Shown here piece by piece: positions 9,760 through 20,626 of a stretch of 64,000 nt of DNA. Numbering within the stretch: the stretch's first letter is position 1; each line of letters opens with the position of its first letter. Source of the stretch: Arthrobacter sp. ISL-65 (GTDB lineage Bacteria; Actinomycetota; Actinomycetes; Actinomycetales; Micrococcaceae); NCBI RefSeq assembly GCF_018613795.1, contig NZ_JAGGPN010000020.1, positions 85,289-149,288 of the forward strand, written 5' to 3'. The translations under genes and the position numbers were made by a program. The notes under the pieces were generated by a model. That model did not search any database, was not told the DNA's origin, and saw only the letters and a program-made list of their open reading frames with translations.

Positions 9760-10998
9760 GTGAACACCCCCGAAAGCCTTCCCGTCACGCTGGACGATGT
9801 CCTTGAGGCGCAGAAGCTGCTGGACGGGATTATTGCGCGGACCCCGGTGGAGTCTTCCCGGGCCCTGGGCGCCATGGTGGGCGGCGAGGTTTACTTCAAG
9901 TGCGAGAACCTGCAGCGCGCCGGCTCCTTCAAGGTGCGCGGCGCCTACGTGCGGATGGCGCGCCTCTCCGAATCGGACAAGAAGCGCGGCGTGGTGGCGG
10001 CTTCCGCCGGCAACCACGCGCAGGGCGTGGCCGTCGCCGCGAAGAGCCTGGGCATTAAAGCCCGCATCTACATGCCGCTCGGTGTTGCACTGCCCAAACT
10101 CGCCGCGACGCGCAGCCACGGCGCCGAGGTGGTCCTGCACGGACACAACGTCGATGAGGCCCTGGCAGAGGCCCAGCGTTATGCCGACGATACCGGCGCA
10201 GTTTTCGTCCACCCCTTCGACAACGTGGACGTCGTGGCCGGCCAGGGCACCCTGGGGCTGGAGATCCTCGAGCAGGTACCCAACGTCGACACCATCCTGA
10301 TGGGCGTCGGCGGCGGTGGCCTGCTGGCCGGCGTCGCGGTGGCCGTCAAGGCCCGCGCCAAGGAACTCGGCCGTGACATCCGCATCATCGGCGTCCAGGC
10401 AGAAAACGCGGCCGCGTACCCGCCGTCGCTGGCAGCGGACGCCCTGGTGCCGCTCAAGAAGGTTTCCACCATGGCCGACGGCATCGCCGTGGGCCGGCCC
10501 GGGCAGCTGCCGTTCAGCATCATCCGCGAACTGGTGGATGATGTGGTCACCGTCAGCGAAGACTCCCTGGCCCGGGCCCTGATCTTCCTGCTGGAACGCG
10601 CCAAGATGGTCGTCGAGCCCGCCGGTGCGGTGGGGGTGGCGGCCCTCATGGACGGCAAGATCGAGAACCCCGGAACAACCGCCGTCGTCCTGTCCGGCGG
10701 CAACATCGACCCCATGCTGATGCTCAAGGTGATCCAGCGCGGGCTCTCCGCCGCCGGCCGGTACATGACCGTGCGGATGATGCTTGATGACCGCCCGGGC
10801 TCGCTGGCCACCATTGCCCGCATCATCGCCGAGAACGACGCCAACGTGACCGGCCTCGACCACACCCGCGTGGGCGGCTCCATCAGCATGGGCGACGTCT
10901 CCATCACCGTGAACCTCGAGACCAAGGGCCACGAGCACGGCGAACAGGTCCTCGGCGCCCTGCGCGCCGAGGGCTTCCAGCCAATCGTGGTGCACTAG
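9760..10998 (+). CDS. ilvA: Threonine ammonia-lyase
   Basis: PLP enzyme that deaminates L-threonine to 2-oxobutanoate, feeding isoleucine synthesis or threonine catabolism. It is 412 aa with a GTG start and AAAGGAG 8 nt upstream. The PLP lysine is K58 in GSFKVRGAY, the phosphate loop is GVGGGGLLAG (about 184-193), and a single C-terminal ACT domain (about 330-405, MTVRMMLDDRPGSLATIA) is present. One short ACT domain and this length resemble the shorter TdcB/IlvA type of Gram-positives rather than the two-ACT E. coli IlvA. It follows the AI-2E-type permease by 3 nt and precedes the rhomboid gene by 8 nt. Confidence 0.93.
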   Translation: MNTPESLPVTLDDVLEAQKLLDGIIARTPVESSRALGAMVGGEVYFKCENLQRAGSFKVRGAYVRMARLSESDKKRGVVAASAGNHAQGVAVAAKSLGIKARIYMPLGVALPKLAATRSHGAEVVLHGHNVDEALAEAQRYADDTGAVFVHPFDNVDVVAGQGTLGLEILEQVPNVDTILMGVGGGGLLAGVAVAVKARAKELGRDIRIIGVQAENAAAYPPSLAADALVPLKKVSTMADGIAVGRPGQLPFSIIRELVDDVVTVSEDSLARALIFLLERAKMVVEPAGAVGVAALMDGKIENPGTTAVVLSGGNIDPMLMLKVIQRGLSAAGRYMTVRMMLDDRPGSLATIARIIAENDANVTGLDHTRVGGSISMGDVSITVNLETKGHEHGEQVLGALRAEGFQPIVVH

Positions 10999-11006
10999 GA
11001 GCCACC

Positions 11007-11611
11007 ATGCTGGACAGCCCGGGAGAGGCACCCGCCACCAGGGAAACGGCTGCCGCCCGTGCCAAGGGCGGGCTGCTGGTGGTGGGATCGTTCGTGGCGC
11101 TCCTGTTCGCCGTCGAGCTGCTCAACACGGTGCTGCTGCACTCGCTGAACGTGTCTTCGGGCTCAGGCCCAGAAGCGCCGACGGGATCCTGGACGTGTTC
11201 ACCTTCCCGCTGCTGCACGCCAACCTCAATCACGTGCTGTCCAATGCGCTGCCGTTGATCGTCTTCGGGTTCCTGGTGTTTCTGTCCGGGATCCGGGTCT
11301 TCCTCACGGCCGTTGCCTGCAGCTGGCTGGGCTCCGGGCTGGCCGTTTGGCTAATTGGCGCCGGCGGGGTCACCGTGGGCTCGTCCGGCCTGGTCTTTGG
11401 CCTGTTCGCGTTTCTCCTGGTGCGCGGATTCTTCAACCGCAGCTGGTGGCAGATCCTTCTCTCGGTGGTGCTGTTCCTGGCCTACGGCAGCATCCTCTTC
11501 GGGATCATTCCGAACATGGCAGGATACGTGTCCTGGCAGGCCCACGTCGGCGGCGCCGCAGGCGGCGTCCTGGCCGCCGTCGTGCTGCGGGCGCGGGCAT
11601 CCCGGCGCTGA
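11007..11611 (+). pseudogene. Rhomboid family intramembrane serine protease, disrupted by an apparent -1 frameshift
   Basis: The frame from the ATG at 11007 (ribosome site AGGAG) encodes the first membrane segment (LLVVGSFVALLFAVELLNTVLL) and then loses homology near 11150-11156. The expected continuation GLRPRSADGILDVFTFPLLHANLNH resumes in another frame, which runs to 11611. One missing base in AACGTGTCTTC (for example one G before GTGTC) would restore a protein of about 201 aa. The catalytic Ser in GSSGLVFG and His in SWQAHVGGAAGG are intact, as is HANLNHVLSNA. No slippery heptamer is visible at the junction. It could be a true pseudogene or a base-call error; if intact it is a rhomboid protease co-transcribed with ilvA. 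Confidence 0.75.
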
Positions 11612-11630
11612 ATGCCTTTAGCGCGTCTTA

Positions 11631-11680
11631 AAGCACGACGCCGGCCGTCCCCGAAAGCGGGGAGGCCGGCGTCGTGCGTT
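11631..11680. terminator. Bidirectional terminator between rhomboid and greA
   Basis: GCACGACGCCGGCC (11633-11646) pairs perfectly with GGCCGGCGTCGTGC (11664-11677). An inner CCCCG-AAAG-CGGGG hairpin fills the loop, and A and T residues flank the stem. It lies between convergent genes and should stop both. Confidence 0.8.
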
Positions 11681-11706
11681 TGCTGCGACCGCGGACGGAT
11701 GCGGTG

Positions 11707-12201
11707 TCAGCCCGAGTAGGGCTTGGCGGAAATGATCTCCACCGGGATGTCCTTGCCGTTGGGGGCGGTGTAGCTGAGCTTGTCGCCCTCCTTGTGACCC
11801 ATGATCGCGGCGCCGAGCGGGGACTTATCACTGAAGACGTCCAGGTCGGAGTCGCCGGCGATTTCGCGGGAGCCGAGCAGGAAGGTCTCCTCGTCACCGG
11901 CGATGCGGGCGACGACGATCATGCCGGGCTCAACGATTCCGTCGTCGGCCGGTGACTCGCCGACGTGGGCGTCGCGGAGCAGGACGGTCAGCTGGCGGAT
12001 GCGGGCCTCGATCTTGCCCTGCTCTTCCTTCGCAGCGTGGTATCCGCCGTTCTCCTTGAGGTCACCCTCCTGGCGCGCGGCGTCGATCTTTTGGACGATT
12101 TCCGCACGGCCGGGGCCGGAAAGGTGGTCCAGCTCTGCCTTCAGGCGGTCAAAAGCTTCCTGGGTAAGCCAAGCTGCAGGCGCGCTGTTAGTGGTAGACA
12201 C
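11707..12201 (-). CDS. greA: Transcription elongation factor GreA
   Basis: Binds the secondary channel of RNA polymerase and stimulates cleavage of backtracked RNA. The protein is 164 aa, with a GTG start and a GAGGAG ribosome site. The N-terminal coiled coil contains the acidic tip region (DAARQEGDLKENGGYHAAKEEQGKIE), and the C-terminal FKBP-like domain includes SPLGAAIMGHKEGDKLSYTAPNG. The length and the Asp/Glu tip residues support a functional Gre factor rather than an inhibitory Gfh paralogue. It is monocistronic, between the shared terminator and DUF4307. Confidence 0.95.
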   Translation of the reverse strand: MSTTNSAPAAWLTQEAFDRLKAELDHLSGPGRAEIVQKIDAARQEGDLKENGGYHAAKEEQGKIEARIRQLTVLLRDAHVGESPADDGIVEPGMIVVARIAGDEETFLLGSREIAGDSDLDVFSDKSPLGAAIMGHKEGDKLSYTAPNGKDIPVEIISAKPYSG

Positions 12202-12404
12202 GGACTTCTCCTCTAGTGGGTGTACAAGCGGTCATACAAACAAACACCCCGCCACGGTGGCCACCTGTGGAACTCAGTAACCATCTCAGCGGGGTAAAGG
12301 TATTGATCCATTGTAGTCAATCCCGTGGAGTAAACCCAACAGCAAAGCGGCGTGGGTCACAACCTTCTTCTGCTGCCCGTTTTCCTGCGGGCTCCAGGCG
12401 GGCC

Positions 12405-12875
12405 CTAGGAGGCCGAGGGCTTCGGGATCCAGCAGCTGTCCACGACGCCCGAGACGGCCTGCGATTCGGTGCGCAGGACAACCCGCTGGGCGAGGGTGCG
12501 CCCGCCGTCGGCAGTCTGCCCCTGCGCGTCCTGCTCAATGGGCGGAATGTCGACCACTTTCCAGCCGACCACGGCGAACTTGGAATCGAGCGCCTTGATG
12601 GCGCACTTGACTGCCGTGCCGGGTTCCCTCGTCACTTGGAAGTCCACCTCGGCCTGGGTGGCATCCGTGGTCCGGTAGCCGATGTCCTTGAACGTCACCG
12701 ACGCGGTGGCATTGGACGTGGACACCCAGGCCAGAAAGCCCATCCCGATTGCCACCGCCGCAATACCCGCCCAGCGCTTGGCCGTTCCGGACATCCTGCG
12801 CTTGGGACGGCCATAGCGATTGGCTAGGCTAATGTCTGCAGGCTGGGCAGTGCCCGACTTGTCCTCGGTAGTCAC
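12405..12875 (-). CDS. DUF4307 domain-containing membrane protein
   Basis: Small protein of 156 aa with one transmembrane helix (about residues 33-52, WAGIAAVAIGMGFLAWVS) and an extracytoplasmic domain of about 100 residues. That domain includes FKDIGYRTTDATQAEVDF and the pair AVKCAIKALDSKFAVVGWK, and ends in a second Cys at VDSCWIPKPSA, so one disulfide is possible. This is the actinobacterial DUF4307 family of unknown function, commonly found near greA and mca as here. The GTG start is supported by TAAACT 6 nt upstream. It is divergent from mca. Confidence 0.85.
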   Translation of the reverse strand: MTTEDKSGTAQPADISLANRYGRPKRRMSGTAKRWAGIAAVAIGMGFLAWVSTSNATASVTFKDIGYRTTDATQAEVDFQVTREPGTAVKCAIKALDSKFAVVGWKVVDIPPIEQDAQGQTADGGRTLAQRVVLRTESQAVSGVVDSCWIPKPSAS

Positions 12876-12881
12876 CCTTCC

Positions 12882-12887
12882 AGTTTA
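12882..12887 (-). promoter_or_regulatory. -10 box TAAACT, 6 nt before the DUF4307 GTG (leaderless)
   Basis: On the minus strand TAAACT, GGAAGG, GTG. The GGAAGG spacer overlaps where a ribosome site would be but abuts the start codon, so a leaderless transcript is the better reading. Confidence 0.5.
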
Positions 12888-12960
12888 GTGGCGATTCCCC
12901 CGGGGAAATATCCGGCGTCAGCATTGCAGTGAGTCCCAGGAGAAAGAGGAGCAGTCCCAG

Positions 12961-13866
12961 ATGACAGCGTCCACCAACCAGTCGTCAGAGCTTCGCCTGC
13001 TGGCCGTCCACGCCCACCCGGATGACGAATCCAGCAAAGGCGCAGCCACCATGGCAATGTACGCCGCGGCCGGTGTGGACGTTATGGTCGCCACCTGCAC
13101 GGACGGCTCACGCGGTGGCATCCAGAACCCGGCCATGGAGGGCGAGCCCCATCCGAAGCGCGACATGGCCGGAGCCCGCCGCCTCGAAATGAACGAGGCC
13201 GCCCGGATCCTGGGTATCCGGCAGCGCTGGCTGGGCTTCGTGGACTCGGGCCTGCCCGAAGGCGATCCGCTCCCGCCCCTGCCGGCCGGTTGCTTCGCGC
13301 TGCAGTCCTTGGAACGGGCCGCGGGCCCCCTCGTCAGGCTGGTCCGGGACTTCAAGCCGCACGTCATCGTCAGCTATGACGAAAATGGCGGCTACCCGCA
13401 TCCGGACCACATCATGGCGCACCGGGTTGCGGTGGAGGCCTTTGAGGCCGCAGGGGACCCCGACAGGTATCCCGGCACCGGTGATGCGTGGGAGCCGAGC
13501 AAGCTCTACTACGACCGCGCCTTCAGCCCGGAACGCTTCCGTGCCCTGCACTTTGCCCTGGAGGAGGCCGGGCTCCAGTCGCCCTACGCCCAGCGCCTTG
13601 CCGCCTGGCTCGAGGCCGACGCTGAAGGGCACACGCCGCCGCCGCCCGCCCATGACACAACCACCCAGGTGGACTGCGGCGATTTCTTTGCAGCCCGCGA
13701 CGACGCCCTCCGGGCCCACCGGACCCAGGTGGACCCGCTGGGCTTCTTCTTCGCCGTGTCAGCGGAGATGCAGGCGCGCGCCTGGCCCTGGGAGGACTAC
13801 ACGCTGATCCAGTCGAAGGTAGCCTCGGAGCTGCCGGAAAAGGACCTCTTCGCGGGGCTAAGATAG
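12961..13866 (+). CDS. mca: Mycothiol S-conjugate amidase
   Basis: Zinc amidase that cleaves mycothiol S-conjugates to a mercapturic acid and GlcN-inositol in thiol-based detoxification. The protein is 301 aa. LmbE/PIG-L zinc ligands are AHPDDES (residues 18-24) and HPDH (147-150). RLEMNEAARILGI and VSYDENGGYPHPDH match Mca more closely than MshB, and the length also fits Mca. A GAGGAG ribosome site precedes the ATG. Its presence implies a mycothiol-producing actinobacterium. Confidence 0.92.
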   Translation: MTASTNQSSELRLLAVHAHPDDESSKGAATMAMYAAAGVDVMVATCTDGSRGGIQNPAMEGEPHPKRDMAGARRLEMNEAARILGIRQRWLGFVDSGLPEGDPLPPLPAGCFALQSLERAAGPLVRLVRDFKPHVIVSYDENGGYPHPDHIMAHRVAVEAFEAAGDPDRYPGTGDAWEPSKLYYDRAFSPERFRALHFALEEAGLQSPYAQRLAAWLEADAEGHTPPPPAHDTTTQVDCGDFFAARDDALRAHRTQVDPLGFFFAVSAEMQARAWPWEDYTLIQSKVASELPEKDLFAGLR

Positions 13867-14240
13867 AGACAAGAGACATTTTCTATCCCGCGTAGAAGAC
13901 AGCGTGGCGGCCGAAGCGGCCGCGGCTGCGCGCGTACCAACGGGCCAGGCGTTAGCCCACGCGGCGGACGGCGGCCCCAGCCTTGAGAAGGTTTGAACAG
14001 TGCACCATTTGCTCATCGCCCTGGCATCGTCCCCGGCACCATCGCCGTCGCTGCGCCCCGGCCTGTCCCAGGACCAGGTCACGCCCGGCCTGCTGGGATT
14101 CCTGCTGACCGCCTTCATTGTGGTGCTCACCGCGCTGCTGATCGTGGATATGGTGCGCCGCATCCGCCGGGTGCGGTACCGCGCCCAGGTGGAGGAGGAA
14201 CGGATGGCTGCCGCCGAGGCCGCGGACATCTCCCGCGACG

Positions 14241-16434
<2,194 letters not shown>

Positions 16435-16454
<20 letters not shown>

Positions 16455-17154
16455 GGATGGCCGCGAAGTGCGCGGCAAAGGCCAGCACCGTGAACGCGTG
16501 GAACAGCTCGTGGAAGCCGAAGTGCCGGTAGCTGAAATTGGGCTTCTTGAGGGCGTAGAACACTGCCCCGGCAATGTACAGGGCCCCGCCGACGCAGATC
16601 AGCAGCGCCGCCGGAACGCTCGCCGCGAAAAAGGCGGGCAGGTAGAAGAGGGATCCACAGCCGAGGCCGATGTAGATGGGCACGTACAGCCAGCGGGGGG
16701 CGTCGGTCCAGAACAGCCGGAACAGCACGCCCAGGATTGCGGCGGACCAGATCAGCCAGAGCAGGAACTCCGCCGTCGTCCTGTCCAGGAGGCTCCACGC
16801 GAGCGGCGTGTAGCTGCCGGCGATCACCAGCATGATGTTGGTATGGTCCAGCCGTTTGAGGACGCGTTTGACGCCGGGGGACCAGTTGCCGCGGTGGTAC
16901 ACAGCGCTGATGCCGAACAGAAGGACACCGGTGAGGGCGTAGATGGCGGACGTGATCTTGCGGTCTGCGGTTGGCGCCACCGCAACCAGGACGATACCGG
17001 CAGCCAGGGCGAACGGCGCGGTGATCGTGTGGATCCATCCCCGCCACTTGGGCTTGATCGTCAGCAGGTCCGCGATGCGTGCCGCGGCGTCGTCCACGGG
17101 GGTGGGTTCTGCCTTCGACGGCTCCGGTCCGCCGTTCTGGGCGTTGCTTTTCAT
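16435..17154 (-). CDS. Hemolysin III/PAQR family membrane protein
   Basis: Seven-helix membrane protein of 239 aa. PAQR/YqfA hallmarks are present: WRGWIHTITAPFALAAGI near the N-terminus, GISAVYHRGNW with a conserved His, LKRLDHTNIMLVIAGSYTPLAW, and the C-terminal HFGFHELFHAFTVLAF carrying the paired histidines of a metal site. Members are putative hydrolase-like PAQR proteins; pore-forming activity was reported for Bacillus cereus HlyIII, but bacterial functions remain unclear. The ATG has a TATTCT box 7 nt upstream and no ribosome site. It is convergent with the thioredoxin-fold gene, overlapping it by 20 nt. Confidence 0.88.
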
Positions 17155-17161
17155 GTCATCC

Positions 17162-17167
17162 AGAATA
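17162..17167 (-). promoter_or_regulatory. -10 box TATTCT, 7 nt before the hemolysin III-like ATG
   Basis: Minus strand TATTCT, GGATGAC, ATG. This resembles the leaderless pattern elsewhere in the window, with one extra base. Confidence 0.4.
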
Positions 17168-17182
17168 ACCTACGGCTCAGTA

Positions 17183-17198
17183 AGTTACTTTCCGGTAA
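17183..17198. promoter_or_regulatory. Inverted repeat GTTAC-N6-GTAAC upstream of the hemolysin III-like gene
   Basis: A perfect 5-bp inverted repeat with a 6-nt spacer in the divergent region between the hemolysin III-like and isoprenyl transferase genes. It lies about 20 nt upstream of the leftward -10 box, a typical operator position. The regulator is unknown. Confidence 0.35.
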
Positions 17199-17278
17199 CA
17201 TCTTGATTGCCGGGTCGTTGCGGCTCGTTCGGTGGGGATTCAGGCAGCCACCTGCACGCGGCCGCAGCCTTCGAGCGG

Positions 17279-17284
17279 TAGCCT
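17279..17284 (+). promoter_or_regulatory. Predicted -10 box TAGCCT for the isoprenyl transferase gene
   Basis: TAGCCT lies about 45 nt before the start codon. It would give a short leader containing the GAGGAAG and AGGTGAG ribosome-site candidates. Confidence 0.4.
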
Positions 17285-17330
17285 AGGACTTGCACAAAAG
17301 TCGGACAGAGGAAGTCAGGTGAGTCTCCGG

Positions 17331-18092
17331 ATGGAATGGCCCGGGTTCCTCTATGGCTTCTATGAGCGCAAGCTTCTCCGCTCCCTGGAGCCGGAGCGGA
17401 TCCCCCGGCACATCGGCGTGATGGTCGACGGCAACCGGCGCTGGGCCCGGCAGTTCAATGCCCCCACCAGCCAGGGCCACCAAGCCGGCGCGGACAAGAT
17501 CCATGAGTTCCTCGGCTGGTGCCAGGAGCTGGGCGTCAGGGTGGTCACGCTGTATATGCTCTCCACGGACAACATGAACCGTTCCGGCGAGGAGCTGGAC
17601 CTGCTCATGGGCATAATCGCCAACACGCTGGACCGACTCGATGACGACGCCGACATTTCGGTCCACGCCATGGGCGCCCCGGAGCTGCTCCCGGATTACC
17701 TGGCGGACCGCCTGACCACGCTCACGGCCCGGACGCCGGTGCGGGAGAAGCTGCACGTGAATGTGGCCGTTGGCTACGGCGGCCGGCGCGAGATCGTGGA
17801 CGCGGTACGCGAGCTGCTGCACGACGCCGTGGCGCACAAGGCGGACATCAGTGAACTTGCCGACTCCCTGAGCGTGGAGGACATCTCGCGCTTCCTCTAC
17901 ACCCGTGGCCAGCCTGATCCGGACCTGGTCATTCGGACCTCCGGCGAGCAGCGCCTCTCCGGCTTCCTGATGTGGCAGAGCGCCTACAGCGAGTTTTACT
18001 TCTGCGAGGCCCTTTGGCCGGCCTTCCGGAAGGTGGATTTCCTTCGCGCCCTGCGGGACTACGCGGGCAGGCAGCGGCGCTTCGGTTCGTAG
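17331..18092 (+). CDS. Isoprenyl transferase (cis-prenyltransferase, undecaprenyl diphosphate synthase family)
   Basis: Adds isopentenyl units in cis to an allylic diphosphate, making a polyprenyl carrier precursor or a shorter product. The protein is 253 aa from the ATG at 17331, with AGGTGAG 7 nt upstream; the in-frame GTG at 17319 would add four residues. The catalytic Asp lies in MVDGNRRWAR (31-40), with GHQAGADKIHEFLGWC, YMLSTDNMNRSGEEL, the diphosphate-binding IRTSGEQRLSGFLMWQ and ALWPAFRKVDFLRAL. Actinobacteria usually encode two such enzymes (a Z-FPP synthase and a decaprenyl-type synthase), and which this is cannot be read directly. Confidence 0.9.
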   Translation: MEWPGFLYGFYERKLLRSLEPERIPRHIGVMVDGNRRWARQFNAPTSQGHQAGADKIHEFLGWCQELGVRVVTLYMLSTDNMNRSGEELDLLMGIIANTLDRLDDDADISVHAMGAPELLPDYLADRLTTLTARTPVREKLHVNVAVGYGGRREIVDAVRELLHDAVAHKADISELADSLSVEDISRFLYTRGQPDPDLVIRTSGEQRLSGFLMWQSAYSEFYFCEALWPAFRKVDFLRALRDYAGRQRRFGS

Positions 18093-18194
18093 CGTTGTTG
18101 GCGTCTGTTGGCATCCGCCCCCGCCGCCGTCGTTCAGCCGCCGCCGTTCACGCCGAATTCACACGCCGGCAACAGGAATCGCCGGAAGAAGACG

Positions 18195-18223
18195 TTGGAA
18201 ATTAGTTCGGGGCGAATTACGTT
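18195..18223 (+). promoter_or_regulatory. Predicted promoter of the phoH-like gene (TTGGAA-17-TACGTT)
   Basis: The -35 TTGGAA (18195-18200) and -10 TACGTT (18218-18223) are separated by 17 nt. Initiation near 18230 would give a leader of about 145 nt containing the 18-bp palindrome at 18300-18317. Confidence 0.45.
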
Positions 18224-18299
18224 GAATCCATCAGCAGGCAAACCGCCGGCTGATCGGGGAGGCCAGTACATGGAGCGATTCTTCGCACCGGTTGTATGG

Positions 18300-18317
18300 G
18301 AGGCCGGATCCGGCCTC
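18300..18317. promoter_or_regulatory. Perfect 18-bp palindrome in the phoH-like leader
   Basis: GAGGCCGGATCCGGCCTC equals its own reverse complement. It lies between the predicted promoter and the GTG start of the PIN-PhoH gene and could be a protein-binding site or an RNA hairpin. Confidence 0.4.
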
Positions 18318-18375
18318 GTGGCCGAGCCGCCTCACCAATAACAATTCCGGGCAGCGCCCCGGGGCTGGAGTCGAT

Positions 18376-19812
18376 GTGGCTATTTCTGAACAACTGCCCG
18401 ACGTCATCACGGACAAGGGTGAGAAGGCTACCTCTCGCGCCAAGCGAGCCAATTCAAAGACCGGTGCGGACACGAAAGACGCCGCAGCCGGTCATGCTGT
18501 TTCCGGCCCACAGACTGAATCCCAGCCATCAGTCTCCACTTTCGTCATCGACACCTCGGTGCTGCTCTCCGACCCCCGCGCCCTGCTGCGGTTCGCGGAG
18601 CACGAAGTCATTGTGCCGATCGTGGTGATCACCGAACTTGAAGGGAAGCGGCATGACCCCGAACTCGGCTACTTCGCACGGAAGGCGCTCCGGCTCCTTG
18701 ATGACCTTCGCATCCAGCACGGCGGGCTGAACCAGCCCATCCCGCTGGGCGAAGCCGGCGGTACGCTCATGATCGAGATGAACCACATCTCGGCCGAAGT
18801 CCTGCCGGCCGGGTTCCGCGGCGGGGACAACGACAGCCGCATCCTCGCCGTCGCCAAGAACCTCTCCAATGAGGGGCGCAACGTCACCGTGGTGTCCAAG
18901 GATCTCCCCATGCGGGTCAAGGCCTCGGCCATGGGCCTGCTGGCCGACGAATACCGCAACGAGCTCGTTAAGGACTCCGGCTGGACCGGCGTCGCCGAGA
19001 TCGATGCGAGCGACGAGGAGATCTCCACGCTCTACGGACACGAACCGGTCTTCATCCCGGCGGCTGCAGAGATGCCGGTCAACACCGGCCTTGTGGTGCT
19101 CTCCAGCCGTGGCTCGGCTCTGGGCCGTGTCGGTGCCGACAAGCAGGTCCGCCTGGTCAAGGGGGACCGCGACATTTTCGGCCTCCACGGGCGCTCCGCG
19201 GAGCAGCGGCTCGCCATCGACCTGCTGATGGACCCCGCGGTGGGCATCGTGTCCCTGGGCGGGCGCGCGGGCACCGGCAAGTCGGCCCTTGCCCTGTGTG
19301 CCGGCCTGGAGGCGGTGCTGGAACGCCGCGAGCACCGTAAGGTGATCGTCTTCCGCCCGCTCTTCGCCGTAGGCGGCCAGGAGCTCGGCTACCTGCCGGG
19401 CTCGGAGCAGGAAAAGATGAACCCCTGGGCGCAGGCGGTTTTCGACACCCTGGGCGCGCTCGTGAGCCAGGAGGTCGTGGAGGAGGTTATGGACCGGGGC
19501 ATGCTGGAGGTCATGCCGCTGACCCACATCCGCGGACGCTCACTGCACGACGCCTTCGTGATCGTGGACGAGGCCCAGTCGCTCGAAAAGAACGTCCTGC
19601 TGACCGTTATGAGCCGGATCGGGCAGAACTCGAAGATCGTCCTCACCCACGACGTCGCCCAGCGCGACAACCTCCGGGTCGGACGGCACGACGGCATCGC
19701 AGCCGTCGTCGAAACCCTGAAGGGCCACCCGCTCTTCGGCCACATCACCCTCACCCGCTCCGAACGCTCGCCCATCGCGGCACTCGTCACGGACCTGCTC
19801 GAAGGGGCGTAA
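18376..19812 (+). CDS. PhoH family protein: PIN nuclease domain fused to PhoH ATPase
   Basis: Predicted ATP-dependent RNA helicase/nuclease (PhoH2 type) of 478 aa. The GTG at 18376 with TGGAG upstream is preferred over 18292. The PIN domain (about residues 55-190) has its acidic residues in [20 protein letters not shown] and [11 protein letters not shown]. The PhoH domain has Walker A GRAGTGKS (296-303), the [14 protein letters not shown] motif, and Walker B/sensor [12 protein letters not shown] followed by [10 protein letters not shown]. Mycobacterial PhoH2 with this architecture unwinds and cleaves RNA, and there it is paired with an antitoxin-like phoAT gene. No clear equivalent is seen upstream here. 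Confidence 0.92.
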   Translation: MAISEQLPDVITDKGEKATSRAKRANSKTGADTKDAAAGHAVSGPQTESQPSVSTFVIDTSVLLSDPRALLRFAEHEVIVPIVVITELEGKRHDPELGYFARKALRLLDDLRIQHGGLNQPIPLGEAGGTLMIEMNHISAEVLPAGFRGGDNDSRILAVAKNLSNEGRNVTVVSKDLPMRVKASAMGLLADEYRNELVKDSGWTGVAEIDASDEEISTLYGHEPVFIPAAAEMPVNTGLVVLSSRGSALGRVGADKQVRLVKGDRDIFGLHGRSAEQRLAIDLLMDPAVGIVSLGGRAGTGKSALALCAGLEAVLERREHRKVIVFRPLFAVGGQELGYLPGSEQEKMNPWAQAVFDTLGALVSQEVVEEVMDRGMLEVMPLTHIRGRSLHDAFVIVDEAQSLEKNVLLTVMSRIGQNSKIVLTHDVAQRDNLRVGRHDGIAAVVETLKGHPLFGHITLTRSERSPIAALVTDLLEGA

Positions 19813-19885
19813 CTTCCGGCGGGGTGCCGGCGCTGCGTTCCGCGGCGACGGCGCCCCGCCGTCGCTGGTTAGCTTGTGAGACTGC

Positions 19886-19903
19886 CGAACCGACGTCGGT
19901 TCG
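19886..19903. terminator. 18-bp perfect palindrome between convergent genes (possible terminator)
   Basis: CGAACCGACGTCGGTTCG is self-complementary and lies between the end of the PhoH-like gene and the end of the convergent acetyltransferase gene. It has no loop in DNA form and no U-tract, so terminator function is only possible. Confidence 0.35.
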
Positions 19904-19918
19904 CCAAATGTGGCCAGC

Positions 19919-20575
19919 TCAACCAGCGGCGACCCCAAGGAGGAAGCCTGCCGTGGGTTCGTGGCCTTCCACCTTCAGGTGCCAGTCGGGCCGGCGGAAG
20001 CCTTCCGGGGTGAGGCGGACCCGTTGAACCGTCTCCTGCTTGCCGCCACAGGACACGCGGGTGACGCCGTTCAGTTCGTAGCCGAGCGACCGGGAGACGC
20101 CCAGGGAGGCGGCGTTCCAGTCGGCGGCGTCAGATTCGCCGACTTCTGCGCCAAGCCAGTCAAAGGCGTAAAGCACCACAGCGGCCCGCATCTCCTTGCC
20201 GAAGCCGCGGCCCTGCGCGCTCTTCCGCAGCCATGACCCGGTGGCGACTGTGCGGAGCGCCGTAAAGTCCCTCGCCGCGATGTCCTGGCAGCCGAGGAAG
20301 GTGTCCTCGTGCCAGACGCCCAGCGTCAGCGTCCAGGACTGGGGGATGGAGGCGGCACGGCATTGCCAGTACCAGCGGGCCATGTTGGCTCCCAGGTCGC
20401 CGGCCGGGACAGCGGTCCAGGGTGTGCTGAACGGGTTGCGGCCCTGTTCGTGGATGCCGCTGGCCGCCGCTTCAACCGCGGCAGGGATGTGGTCGTCGCG
20501 CAGTGGCCGCAGCGTGAGCCGGGGAGTGGCCAAGGTGAGCGCGAATGGAGGCCACACGGAGATCAGCTCGGTCAT
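19919..20575 (-). CDS. GNAT family N-acetyltransferase
   Basis: Probable acetyl-CoA-dependent acetyltransferase of 218 aa of the RimJ/RimL-like type. It opens with ATPRLTLRPLRDDHIPAAVEAA, carries the acetyl-CoA loop TGSWLRKSAQGRGFGKEMR (Q/RxxGxG/A form) at about 116-134, and ends with AASLGVSRSLGYELNG, the usual beta6-beta7 region. The substrate is unknown. The ATG is preceded by TAGGCT at exactly 6 nt with no ribosome site. It is convergent with the PhoH-like gene. Confidence 0.85.
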   Translation of the reverse strand: MTELISVWPPFALTLATPRLTLRPLRDDHIPAAVEAAASGIHEQGRNPFSTPWTAVPAGDLGANMARWYWQCRAASIPQSWTLTLGVWHEDTFLGCQDIAARDFTALRTVATGSWLRKSAQGRGFGKEMRAAVVLYAFDWLGAEVGESDAADWNAASLGVSRSLGYELNGVTRVSCGGKQETVQRVRLTPEGFRRPDWHLKVEGHEPTAGFLLGVAAG

Positions 20576-20581
20576 TCCGGA

Positions 20582-20587
20582 AGCCTA
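20582..20587 (-). promoter_or_regulatory. -10 box TAGGCT, 6 nt before the acetyltransferase ATG (leaderless)
   Basis: Minus strand TAGGCT, TCCGGA, ATG. There is no Shine-Dalgarno sequence. Confidence 0.55.
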
Positions 20588-20626
20588 GCCGATGTGGGCC
20601 CCGCCTATGCCGCTGCGGCGCCGCCG

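Noticed and set aside
11150..11160. Programmed ribosomal frameshift in the rhomboid gene
   Set aside because: The junction sequence has no X-XXY-YYZ slippery heptamer and no downstream pseudoknot candidate, so a deletion or base-call error is more likely.
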